This document shows, piece by piece, positions 1 to 9,708 of a stretch of DNA of 64,000 nucleotides (position 1 is the stretch's first letter; every line of letters begins with the position of its first letter). The notes below the pieces were generated by a model. It searched no databases, was not told where the DNA came from, and worked only from the letters and a program-made list of their open reading frames with translations. The stretch comes from Papaver somniferum (taxonomy: Eukaryota > Streptophyta > Magnoliopsida > Ranunculales > Papaveraceae): the NCBI RefSeq assembly GCF_003573695.1, contig NC_039358.1, positions 196,939,192 through 197,003,191 of the forward strand, written 5' to 3'. The translations under genes and the position numbers were made by a program.

Positions 1-382
1 ACTCGTCTGCAGCCGACATTTAATAATTCATATACAAAATCATTCTATGCACAACAGATTTTATTGCTTTATCTCGGGAGATAGTGATTGTTTTGAACAT
101 AAGAGTATATATATTAAATTTAGTAAGATAAGAGATTGGCTTGATTAAATTTTATTAGAACTTCAGTTTAATCTTGTTCATGTATGTATATGCATATATC
201 CCATTTTTATCATGAAAACAAATCTTCAACCAACTAATTACCCAAGGATTTATAATTAGTATAATGAGTTTTGTTTGGTAGTGGTAGTGGTGGGGATTTT
301 CTTCTTGGAGGAAATTTTTTGGTGGTGGTTTGAATTTGGTTATTCAAATTTTTGCAGTTATAAATACCGATGGCTGATGGTC

Positions 383-531
383 TTATAAGCATGGCGGTGG
401 AGGAGGAGATCTCGGTCTTGGTGTTGGTGGCGGAGGAGATCCTTTACTCGGTGTTGGTGTTTTTGGTGTTGGTGCTGGATGTGGTGTATGATTAGGATGT
501 GGTGGTGGGGGAGAGTTTCGAAATCGATGTC
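383..531 (-). pseudogene. Frameshifted C-terminal repeat block of the proline-rich protein gene
   Basis: Downstream of the stop codon at 532, the minus strand still encodes a proline-rich tail in another frame. It is rich in SPPPP and PTP motifs and ends in a PPPPCL-stop like the block upstream at about 575-770. The two blocks are near-duplicates (both contain an LRHR stretch followed by SPPPP-type motifs). Comparing them shows that the downstream one lost one base where the upstream block reads CAGCTGTAATTAC (plus strand) and this one reads CAGCTTAATTAC. The deletion turns the reading frame into the premature stop. Seen directly; the interpretation as a lost C-terminal block is an inference. 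Confidence 0.75.
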
Positions 532-1080
532 TTAAGGCAGCTTAATTACTGTAGATGGCAGATGGTCTGGCTGATGGTCTTGTAAGCATGGCGGTGGAGG
601 AGGGGATCCTTTACTCGATGTTGGTGGTGGAGGAGATCCTTTATTCGGTGTTGGTGGTATTGGTGTTGGTGTTGTTGGTGGTGGTTTAGCTGGATGTGGA
701 GTAGGATTAGCTATTGGTGATGGTGGAGAGTGTAAGCGATGTCTATGTCTTAAGGCAGCTGTAATTACTGTAGATGGCAGATGGTCTTGCTGATACGGTG
801 TGGGAGGAGATTTTAGCTTTACAAGCTTTACTGGCTTCTTTGGTGGTCTTGAATGCACATAGTGAATTGGCTTCTTTGGTAATGATGGTAGAGACTTCTT
901 AGGTGGTGTTGAAGGCACATAAATTGGATGCTTTGTTGGTGTTGGTGGCATATATATTGGCTTGTTCTTTGGTGGTTGAACCTCAGATGCATCAACTGCA
1001 AATAGAAAACTCAAAGAGACTAGTACTACCAGAAGAGCACTAGCAGTAAATAAACCTCCTTTTCCTCCCATACTACTCAT
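532..1080 (-). CDS. Secreted proline-rich cell-wall protein (PRP/extensin-like)
   Basis: A single-exon 182-residue protein. Residues 1-31 form a signal peptide with a hydrophobic core (LLVVLVSLSFLFAV) and probable cleavage after AVDAS. The mature part is low-complexity and rich in Pro, Lys, Thr and Ser, with PPTPTK, PSTPPKK, PPKKP and SPPPP motifs and a GSPPPP repeat near the end. This composition fits plant proline-rich and extensin-like glycoproteins that are exported to the wall, hydroxylated and cross-linked; SPPPP is the usual extensin glycosylation motif. The Tyr content (PIYMPP, PIYVPS, IHYVH) would allow cross-links. The ATG is the first after a TATA box about 50 bp upstream. The C-terminus is shortened by a 1-bp deletion; the out-of-frame tail continues to 383. 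The family is clear, the specific subfamily is not. Confidence 0.8.
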   Translation of the reverse strand: MSSMGGKGGLFTASALLVVLVSLSFLFAVDASEVQPPKNKPIYMPPTPTKHPIYVPSTPPKKSLPSLPKKPIHYVHSRPPKKPVKLVKLKSPPTPYQQDHLPSTVITAALRHRHRLHSPPSPIANPTPHPAKPPPTTPTPIPPTPNKGSPPPPTSSKGSPPPPPCLQDHQPDHLPSTVIKLP

Positions 1081-1130
1081 TTCTAACTTCTAAGTTATGT
1101 TCTGATCTTTAAACATACTGCTCTACTTTT

Positions 1131-1137
1131 TTATATA
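1131..1137 (-). promoter_or_regulatory. TATA box of the proline-rich protein gene
   Basis: The minus strand reads TATATAA about 50 bp upstream of the ATG at 1080. This spacing fits a short 5' leader in a plant promoter. Confidence 0.55.
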
Positions 1138-1630
1138 GAGAGAACAAGTCTATCTTTTTATCTGGCTAGCTAGTCAGTCCAGTTACCAGCCACAAGATGG
1201 TAGTTCGGAAGATCACTTGTTCATTTCCAGTAAAAGTAGTCTTTGAGTTTTACTGTTTAGTTTCTTGTAAAAAGCTATAATTACTAGCATTTCTAGTACT
1301 AAACTGCACTTCAGTGGTTGAGAAATCCTTTTCTCAGACAAAGTGACTTCATTTTTTAGTGTCGACTATGGTTCAGATTTTGAATAGTCAGTTGTTATTT
1401 GTTGACTTTCTTATCGTACCATATTAGGGGTGGTACCCCTATTTGCAAGTGGCGTTTGGATGTCGACTGTATCAACAGGCTTTAGTGTCCATACATGATA
1501 GGACGGTTAATTGGGTGAGAACAACTCAAGGGAATATATATTTATGTGGTTACATGGACATATTATACCGGCTTTCAAGACTAGAGAGCTGAACGCCTAT
1601 GTTCACGAGCTGGAGATAAGCTGACATTTT
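1138..1630. other. Non-coding DNA upstream of the proline-rich gene
   Basis: AT-rich sequence with no convincing ORF or repeat. It probably holds the promoter of the minus-strand proline-rich gene. Confidence 0.4.
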
Positions 1631-1633
1631 ATT

Positions 1634-2275
1634 TTACACAAAATTGGTTAAAAAGATCAAAACTAACAATTCTTTGGTGAAAAGGATATTTAGATTTTAA
1701 TACTGTTTAAATGGACAAAAATGTAAAAATAGAAAGGATGTAAACAGTTTCATCTTATCCATTTTCAAATACTTTTTCTTATTTTTAATTCGGAAAATGG
1801 GTCATTTGTCCAAATATTTTTAAGTCACGGTTCAAATGGAAAAAATAATTTGGGTGAAATAGCAAAAAAAATAGTAAGGATGAAAATTTCATCCTAGCTT
1901 AAATTTAAAAAATAGCAAGGATGAAACTGGATACATCATGTGTAAATTAAAAATAAGAAAAAATATTTGAAAATGGGCACGATGAAACTGGTTACATCCT
2001 GCCTATTTTTACATTTTTGTCCATTTAAACAGTATCAAAATCTAACTGTCCATTTCACCCAGAATTGTTGATTTTGGTCTTTTTAACCAATTTTGTGTTT
2101 TTAATTTACATTAGGATGCATCCAGTTTCATCCTTGCAATTTTTTAAGTTTAAGTCAGGATGAATCCAGTTTCTTCCTTGCTATTTTTTTGGTGTCCATT
2201 TCACCCTAATAATTTTTACTCGTTCATTTGAAACATGGTTTAAAAATATTTGGACAAATCACCCATTTTCCATTT
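1634..2275. repeat. Complex foldback repeat with interleaved inverted arms (A-B-A'-B')
   Basis: Two inverted-repeat pairs are interleaved. Arm A (about 1634-1790, beginning ACACAAAATTGGTTAAAAAG) returns as its reverse complement at about 1938-2097. Arm B (about 1793-1937, beginning GGAAAATGGGTCATTTGTCC) returns inverted at about 2098-2271. The outer B ends would be terminal inverted repeats of a roughly 480-bp unit with A' inside it. A short GATGAAACTGG(A/T)TACATC motif recurs in all arms. It has no coding capacity and resembles a non-autonomous foldback or MITE array; I do not recognise the family. Confidence 0.65.
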
Positions 2276-2775
2276 ATTTTAGTGTAGTTTTCATCATTTT
2301 GCATGCTACTAAAGGTAAGGCATTTTCAGCTTGAAAATAAAAATCTTTCATTCCCGACAAGAATTTAGATTATGGACCAAAAGGATACATGCATTTACAT
2401 TACATTATAAGGTAAGAGATCTAATAACTTCAGTTTATCTCAATTTTCATGATGAAAGGAAAACATCAATGAAGTCCGCCAAATATTTGTTAAGTATTTT
2501 CTATGCCATTTATTGATTCCAACCATAATAACCAAGGGTTTTCTAGAGAATAAGACCTCACACGGTGACACTTCCCAACCGGGCCCGCAGCTAACAACCT
2601 CTGTAAACAAATTTACTCGGATGGATAATAATCTACATCCGAATAGCTCTTCTGGGAATTTATCGCCCAAAAGCAAACCTGGGTAGAAAATTTAATAGTA
2701 TTGGATAGTTAAGCTGTAAAATTGTGAAAGAGGATTTGAATACAAAATTGTACCTAAAAAGATTTCGCTGATTCG
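2276..2775. other. Unassigned AT-rich DNA
   Basis: No gene or repeat recognised. In particular, no GH10 catalytic-domain remnant is visible here, although the truncated xylanase copy at 3766-4574 would have extended in this direction. Confidence 0.4.
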
Positions 2776-3413
2776 TGTTGACTAGGTTAATTACTCGGTC
2801 TTTGTGTTGTCACTGGCTTCTTTTTGTGCGTTACATAGCCATTAATTGAACTTGTATTATTAATTAGTGTTAGTTACCGAAGATTAATTAATTATTTTCT
2901 AAAATTAATCGTGATTATACAGGGAAGGGGTTTCCTAAATCGGTTAGAATTCTTTGTGGCCAAGTTTGTAACCTATATAAATAGGTAGTTGTGCCTTGTA
3001 GAATTTGTGCATAGTGTAGAAAACAGTTAAGAGATCGGGGAGAGATTTATTGTATAGCTTTTAGGCCTAAAGCTAGGGTAATTCGTTGTGAGAGCATATT
3101 GGTGAGGAACAAGAGACAAGGTTATCTTCTCGGGTAATTGTTGCGGTGTAACCAAGGGTTTGCTGGGATTCACACGACGATGTAATCGTGTTTCTTCATA
3201 GTGGATTTGAGTTGGTGCGGCTCAAAGTGGACGTAGACAATATATACAAATTGTATGTATTGGTCGAACCACTATAAATCTTGTGTCTTGTGAGTTGATT
3301 TATCTTTCTCGTATTAGTATAGTTGCTTGTGCTTGGTTTACTTATTATTCATCATAATATCTCAAGATCCGTTATTCCGCGGTTGTCAGTGATTCCCTAA
3401 GAAAATCCTGACA
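2776..3413 (+). mobile_element. Ty1/copia-type LTR (left LTR of a truncated element)
   Basis: The right border is sharp: the sequence ends TGACA and is followed after two bases by TGGTATCAGAGC (3416-3427), the initiator-tRNA-Met primer-binding site typical of plant copia elements. A promoter-like CTATATAAATAGG lies near 2970. The left border is set at TGTTGACTAGG (2776), which gives a 638-bp LTR; no second LTR is in the window, so this start is approximate. Copia-like gag follows on the same strand. Confidence 0.7.
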
Positions 3414-3415
3414 AC

Positions 3416-3765
3416 TGGTATCAGAGCTCGGGTTAGAGTTTTAGGGTTCAAGTACGATTTGAGTGGGAGTTATGGGTGATAATAACGAAAGTACGGTAGC
3501 TAGGGTTAATGTTTTTAATGGGAAGAACTTTGCGTTTTGGAAGTCTCCGATGGAAGACTACCTATATGAGAAAGACATTGTTGATCCATTGGGTGGAGTT
3601 GCGAAAAAGGGAGCACGCAAAGACAATAAATGGACAACTCTTGATCGCAAGTATATAGCCGTGATCCGTAGATGTCTAACGGAGGAACAATAACGTACAA
3701 GAGGAAACTAGTAAGAAGGATCTTATGGATAAACTTGAAAAGTTATACCAAAAGTCATCAATATA
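3416..3765 (+). pseudogene. Copia gag N-terminal fragment with primer-binding site
   Basis: After the PBS an ORF from ATG 3472 encodes a copia-type gag N-terminus, with FNGKNFAFWKSPMEDYL followed by a KW..LD..Y...I segment. The frame stops near 3693; a further gag piece (DKLEKLYQKS) resumes in another frame at 3725-3760 and is cut off at about 3765, where xylanase-like sequence begins. Zinc knuckle, protease, integrase, RT and the right LTR are all missing. The fragment is inactive. Confidence 0.75.
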
Positions 3766-4574
3766 CTCATATTTCCATTGCTCTTTAGTGAATGGTTGCA
3801 ATGAAACATTATCTATGCATATTTCCACATTGGTGTTGTTGCTCTGGAAAATCGATGAATGTGAAGAGAAAACTAATTCAAGTCCATCCTGGCGTGAATT
3901 ATGCTGGGAACTGTAGACAAGAATTAAGCAAGCAGTGCATACCTGAAAATAGAGATCAGCATAGCCAGATGAATTGCCAGTGAGGCCACCTTTGAGCATG
4001 GACCAACAACCAGATCGAGCAACAGCAAAACCCGCAAATTTAAGACCATGGTTTGTTCTGAAAACAGCAGTTACCGGATCTTTTACTTCACTCACGCATA
4101 AAGCTTCTTCTTATGCAGGTAAATCTTTTGGGAAAAAGTATCATCAGGGTGATTTCTATTGTGAGCGACAATGAAGCTGTTTCCGTCCTCTGACGTTTTA
4201 TGCATTATCTTTCCACCGTTACCACCAAAAGAAGACCATCCTTTGAGACCATATGTGAACTCTGGATTTACAATTATCCCTCCATTGTATTGAGGTTTCA
4301 AAGGTTCTTTTAAACACTGCAGGACAAGAAATATAGCAAAAAAAAAAAATCAAGATTTGAGATTTTATACTCGGCCGAGCCTCTATATATAGATATGCAT
4401 GTACATATTATGCTTCAAAAAAAAAGGACATATTGACGAGGAGTGGTCTAGTGCCATGTATACATTAATGGTTGCTGAGTGATCGTAAGACAAAGCGTCG
4501 ATTGTGTAACCCACAAAATGCAGACAAGCACACAGAAACATAAGCCATGCTTTAGGCGCCCCAACGATCTCCAT
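3766..4574 (-). pseudogene. Headless GH10 xylanase pseudogene (exons 1-4 only)
   Basis: This is a diverged copy of the front of the xylanase gene at 11946-14269. Exon 1 (about 4574-4464) encodes MEIVGAPKAWLMF and ends SYDHSATI. Exon 2 (about 4316-4110) carries the NPEF-YGLKGWSSFGG core of the carbohydrate-binding module. Exon 3 (about 4095-3945) has VARSGCWSMLKGGL, and exon 4 (about 3855-3766) has VSLQPFTKEQW. The exon 2/3 intron and flanking codons are gone and the fused frame stops at LYA. The copy ends where the copia gag fragment begins, so the whole catalytic domain is absent. Exon order and orientation match the intact gene, which indicates a tandem or segmental duplication followed by TE-linked truncation. 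Confidence 0.88.
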
Positions 4575-4899
4575 TTGACAATAAAGAATAAACACAAATA
4601 TGTAAATGTATCACCACTGAAACAGCGTAGTACACGCACAATTTTGGTATATAAAATATGAAGAACAATGGTGGGAATATATAATAAGACTATAAGAGAT
4701 TGAATGCAGATCATGTGTACTTTTTGAGTAATCGAAGCCATATTTAGCTTAGAAAATTAAACCAATTTCTTCTTTTGCTTTCTGTTATCATTTCTTATGG
4801 AATGAGACAAAGCAGCTAACAGAGTTTGTTATAACAGACAGCTGCTATAAGAAAGAACAACAGAAAATAACGGCTCAAAATTATTTTTACTAGCATACT

Positions 4900-5453
4900 T
4901 AGGGGTGTCAGCGGGTGCGGGTTCTTCCGGGTATCACTAAACCCGGATCCTACTTATAAAGGTCGGATCCGGGTCCTAACGGTTCCGGGTCCGGTTCCTA
5001 CACTTGTGGACCCAGAACCGAATCCGTTTAAATATCCGGGTATCCGCCGGTTCCGGATACCCATTGGAACTTAAGAATACTATTAAAAAAACCTCAAAAA
5101 CTTAATATTTGTCTCTTTTTGGCTTGGATTTAAATAACTTTTATAAAATTTATTATTATTTCTTATTAATGTACTAAATAAAGATTAAATATAAGAGAAA
5201 AATTTAAAACGAGCAAAATATCAAAGCTAAAACTAGCAAAAACATGAATAAAAGTATGAATAAACGGGTACCCGATACCCGCGGGTAACCAACAGGTATT
5301 ACCCGTTTGGACCCGTTTAGATTCGGGTCCAATCGGGTAATTACCCGTCGGGTCCTAAGTTGATGATGGGTCTAACTTTAGGACCCGAAATCGGATTCAA
5401 ATCTACCGGATCCGATTCCGGTTCCGGATAATGGGTACCCATTGACAGCCCTA
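4900..5453. mobile_element. Non-autonomous hAT-like element (MITE) rich in GGGTACCCG-type motifs
   Basis: The ends are inverted: left TAGGGGTGTCAGCGGGT, right ACCCATTGACAGCCCTA. The interior is almost palindromic in its outer 150-200 bp on each side, with many CCGGGT, ACCCGG and GGTACCCG motifs, and has an AT-rich middle with no ORF. Ends of the form TAGGG(G/C)TGTCAA are common in plant hAT MITEs. I could not define a clean 8-bp target duplication, so the superfamily is inferred from the ends. Confidence 0.7.
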
Positions 5454-7497
5454 ACTGTATACTATAGTTACACCCGCACAAACAAATTCCATCCTCGCCC
5501 AATTTTTCATCCTCGCCCAATTTTTCATCCCACCCGGACAGGACAGGATGTCAACAAACTTGCTGTCAGTTACTAAATTATCTAAAAGATGGAACAATCT
5601 GGGTGTCTGTGCCCGTTTTTGAATTTCTTGACGACCATCTGCTATCTATTGCAAGCATTTAACCGAAAAGACCAAAAGGTTTATTGATTTTCTGGAGAGG
5701 GCATTGTTATCTAATAATATATCCATAATAAAGAATTTGTCTCAATTATGACGATATTTACTTTTATCGATGACGGGTTAGGAAATAGATTACTGCTTTA
5801 AGCAGGAAATCCTGCAGCACACCCATTTTGATATTTTCTAGATCTAAACACATCTCAATTTCAAACTCATAAAACAAGTTCTAGATCTAAACATTCTTCA
5901 CAATCAAAATGAAATATGAGTGCTAAAATGTAAATGAGACACTTGATTTTTACATGGTTCGATCATAAATTGATTTACATCCATGATTTTTCACTAGAAA
6001 TTTGTTGTGTTTACATATATCTCCATTAAAGAGTTTTTAGAGCTCTAGATCTAGTTTTTGGTGATGGGGGAAGCAGAAGGTGATAATAGAGAAAAATAAA
6101 TCTGATCACTTTCTCTCTATTATCCTTTTTCTTTAAATACTAGAGTAGAAATGAATTTACAATTGTACCCTTTGCTTACTAATTAAGCCAACTAGGTTAA
6201 GATGGGGAGTATTCTATCCTAGGGATGTTAAGTTACATATGCTTTTATTTGGCCTTGTATGCTTGGTAGCTGATTCTTCATGTTGGTGGAGAAGCGATGA
6301 AATGTCGTGTTACATTGTAATGAGCTAAATTTTAACCGATCAAAAAAAAAAATGAGCTAAATTTTGACGAGGTGGCATTTGTTTCGTACACATTGTAGGT
6401 GTCCGCGAAATACGGGGCAAGCGAGATATCTTCATTAGTAAGTCTACCAAGTTTCTTTTTTGCAAGCTTTGATCATGAAAATTGGTTTTGATGATTTTCT
6501 TCCAAAGTTCATATTTTTTCATTCTTGTGCGAGGTGGATTGCAAGTGATGGCTTGAGCTTTGGTGATGATATCCTTGTGATGATGTGGCCTTTGATAATG
6601 AGTTGGTGGTATCATTGTCCTCCTTTATACTGCCTCAGTTGTAGTTCTTCTTCGCATGTGATGGCATAGTGGCTTTCATTTGAGTGAGAAGATTGTGCAT
6701 TTCTTTGATGATGTCATTATATTCGCTTTGCTTCAGCTTTTGTATGATATTCATTCACTTGTCACTTTGAAAAAATTTGTGTGGAATGTAAAACCCATTT
6801 CTTGCATATGTATGCCTCCTTTTGCTTTGATAGTTGAAGGAACTTAAGCTATCCGAAGTAAAAGTAATATGCTGCCTCTTTCTTGCTTTTGCCCTTGTTT
6901 CTTCCCTTGTTTTGCTTCTGGTATTATTATATGATTTTCCTCTTGTATTCATTATTCATTATTTCTTAAGTAATCCTAGTCGAGGTCTTATTGCACCCCG
7001 CCCTATCTTTCTCGAGCCTTAATTATCTCGACGAGGTTTCAGGCGCTCATCATTTTCGCGAATAATGATCCGTCAACCTCGTCTTAGCTGTCGTATTGTT
7101 ACCTCGTCAGGATATTTCGCGACAATATGATAGGCCTAGCTATTCCCATGAATAGTAGCTCCACGATATTGCTGTCTTTTTTGGTTACGCAGCTCCCTAA
7201 TCTGGAGGGTGTCGTCTCTTTATACTCCCCTGACTTCTCCTTCAAAGAAGTTAACCCTAACATGCATGTTGATTTCTTCCCATCCAATTATCACAACAAT
7301 CAGTTGTTTTCGTGACTTCTTATCCCTTCGTCTATATGACTGATGGTTACGAAGTCACACTCTAGGTGAGGTTTCTCAATATAATTAAACATGTTTTTTC
7401 CCTTGTGAGTCGCTAATAGTGTTGGATCTTGTGTATATAAACATGTTCTTGATTTCCCACGATCGATTTCGTTACTAAGGCTTAAGGTGCTTCAGCT
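5454..7497. other. Gene-poor region, possible old retroelement debris
   Basis: No intact gene seen. At about 5490-5530 there is a short tandem repeat of CATCCTCGCCCAATTTTT. On the minus strand around 6340-6950, discontinuous ORFs with charged, gag-like character (one includes NDIIKEMHNLLTQMKATMPS) suggest a decayed gypsy gag, but no pol motif supports this. The stretch 6980-7130 has several TCGACGAGG- and CGCGA-type words, like the gypsy LTRs further right; this is only suggestive. Confidence 0.3.
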
Positions 7498-7547
7498 TAC
7501 CTAATCTGTACCATAGACGTCCTAGATAAAAAAAAAAGAAAAAAAAA

Positions 7548-8197
7548 ATATTTAGAGAAATGTACATCTCAGGGCTTTGGTCCTGACGTGATGGCTTTTT
7601 CTGCTATAGGGGAATTGAGTCGTCATTTAAAAAGGGATTGGAGCCCAGCTTGTTGTTAGACTTCCATGTAACTCTTTTAATATTTTTTCTTCTCCTGATG
7701 AATAATTTTGTTTCCTTAAAAAAAAAGGTAAAAACCCTTCAAAAAGAGGCTCTCAAGCGTTTGGCAAAAGAAAGAAAGAAAGAAAAAAACGACGAATCTG
7801 AAACCCATGATTATGAAGAAAAAAAAATTAAACCTTTCGACTACGAAAAGCGGCATTTAAGCCTTTGATAAAAAATAAAGAAGAAAAAAGAGGCTCTCTA
7901 GCCATTGAGAAAATATAAAGAGGGGAGAAATCCTTCATCTCTCAAAAGCCGCTCTTAAGCCTTTGAAAAAAAGAAAGAAAGTAATAGAAGCTCTTAAACC
8001 CTTGAAAAAGAAACTAACAAAAAATAAATTGAGGATGCCGTCGCTCGGAAAAGAACTAAAAAAGAACCAAATATTTAGATAAATGTACATCTAAGGGCTT
8101 TGGTCTTGGCGTGTTGGCTTTTTCTACTTTGGGGAAGTTGGGTTGTCATTTAAAAGAGATTGGAGCCAGCTTGTGACTAGGCTTCCATCTAACTCTT
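7548..8197 (+). repeat. Direct repeat pair flanking a degenerate tandem tract
   Basis: A segment of about 130 bp at 7548-7678 (ATATTTAGAGAAATGTACAT through the words GGGCTTTGGTC and CTTCCAT) recurs at 8071-8197 with modest divergence. Between them lies a degenerate tandem tract whose recurring core is GGCTCTTAAGCCTTTGA followed by A-rich spacers. The same tract resumes at 9680-9708 and 11363-11590; for example AGAAATCCTTCATCTCTCAA occurs near both 7926 and 11520. The two TIR elements described next are therefore insertions into one pre-existing repeat tract. Confidence 0.7.
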
Positions 8198-8229
8198 AAA
8201 AAAAAAAAGAAAACTTCAACTCAAAAGAG

Positions 8230-9679
8230 GAACGATTTTCTAGGGACCATGGTTTTTTGAGGGGACCATGGTTTTATTAGGTCACCTTCCCTATAGTTAT
8301 AAGGGGTGTCCTAAAGCATTGAAATGACTAACCTACCCTTAACCTAATTTAATTTAAAACCAACCCAATTACCACCACCACCACTACCTCCGATTATCAC
8401 CACCACCAACCACCGATTACCACCACCACCTCCGATTATCACCACCACCAATATATATAACTTAATTTAAAACATTAACAAAGATATTCTCACAAACCCA
8501 TTACTTGTCATTCGTTTTTGGTTGAATAAATGAGAAATAATCATTAAAATGAGTTGAAAATGGAAGTTGCAGAGAGGTTTAATGGAGAGTTTTTTCAGAG
8601 AAAAGTTCGGTTATCACGAATTAATTTTTTCTTAACCGAACTCAGAGTTCAGTTAACTCGCAAAAAAATACTTTCAACCGAACTCCTTGTATTAGAACAA
8701 CACAAGTCCATAAGTTCGGTTCCTTCGCAAAATAAGAATATTACCGAACTTTAGTTTACGAAAATAATGAGAAGTCCACAAGTTCGGTTCGTTCGCAAAA
8801 ATGTTAAGTTTTCTTTGTAACCGAAATCTACCTTTGAAACTTCGTAGCCGAACTCTACCTAATTCGCCAAAAAATAAATTTCGTAGTAACCGAACGTTTG
8901 CCTAATTGCATATATGCATATATAAGCCCAGTTCGGTTGATTCGCAAAATATGTTGAAGTTTGCGAACCAACCGAACTTCTAACACTAGGTTACTTTTAA
9001 CCTGCAGTTCGGTTGGGAACTTGGTTGCGTTGAAGTTTGCGAACTAACCGAACACACAAGATGTACCCAAATAAATTGTTAAGTTCAAAGTTCGGTTACC
9101 TACCATTTTATCCTAGGTAACCGAACATTACATTGTACGACCAAAACCTCCATTAACGAGCGAGATCGGTAACCTGCGTGTTTGGAAAATGTAACCGAAC
9201 TACACTTTCAGGTGTGTTCGGTTACATGTTCTTGACATATGGTAACCGAACTGGCCCAAATCTACATAAAAAATTTCATTTTTTTTTAAAGTTTGGAGCA
9301 ATTCAACCAACATTATCTAAGTTTGAAGCATACATGGGTACCCAAATACCCTTCCTCCGGTTGTGGTTGGTAAAATCCATCATTTTCATGGTTTCCTTCT
9401 TCGTCTTCTCTAACTTTACTCTCTCAATAATTCTACTTTTAAAAAAAAAAAACCATCTGATTTTTTAATCTCACTAATTATCTTTAACTTAATCATCTCA
9501 CTAATCATTACACTAATTATTATTAACACTAACTAATCACCACCCAAAATTAATCAGGAGGGTAATTTAGGCATTAATATAAATATCTAGATAAGGGGTG
9601 ACCTAGATTTACTTTTAATGTCTTTACCCAAAATAAAACCATGATCCCAAAAAAATCATGGTCCCCAAAAAATCGTTCC
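8230..9679. mobile_element. 1.45-kb TIR transposon with 8-bp target duplication, no ORF
   Basis: The left end GAACGATTTTCTAGGGACC and the right end GGTCCCCAAAAAATCGTTC are inverted repeats that stay similar over about 45 bp, including repeated CCATGG or CCATGA boxes. Both sides carry CAAAAGAG (8222-8229 and 9680-9687), an 8-bp target-site duplication. No transposase is encoded. TSD length fits the hAT superfamily, but the terminal bases are not the usual hAT start, so the family is open. An array of AGTTCGGTT motifs fills the centre. Confidence 0.85.
8600..9255. repeat. Array of AGTTCGGTT / AACCGAACT motifs in both orientations
   Basis: Roughly 18 copies of the nonamer AGTTCGGTT or its complement (often extended to TTCGGTTA, or followed by NTTCGC) lie within about 650 bp inside the TIR element, mostly alternating in orientation. 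They are not in a fixed-period tandem array. The density far exceeds chance and is confined to this element. Confidence 0.75.
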
Positions 9680-9708
9680 AAAAGAGGCTCTTAAGCCTTT
9701 GACAAAAG

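Noticed and set aside
3676..4095. 139-residue ORF overlapping the xylanase pseudogene, as an independent gene
   Set aside because: It is xylanase exons 3-4 read through an intron into antisense copia sequence.
6755..7315. Organelle-derived insertion, suggested by CG-rich words and small ORFs
   Set aside because: No plastid or mitochondrial gene or tRNA is recognisable; the words resemble gypsy LTR text more closely.
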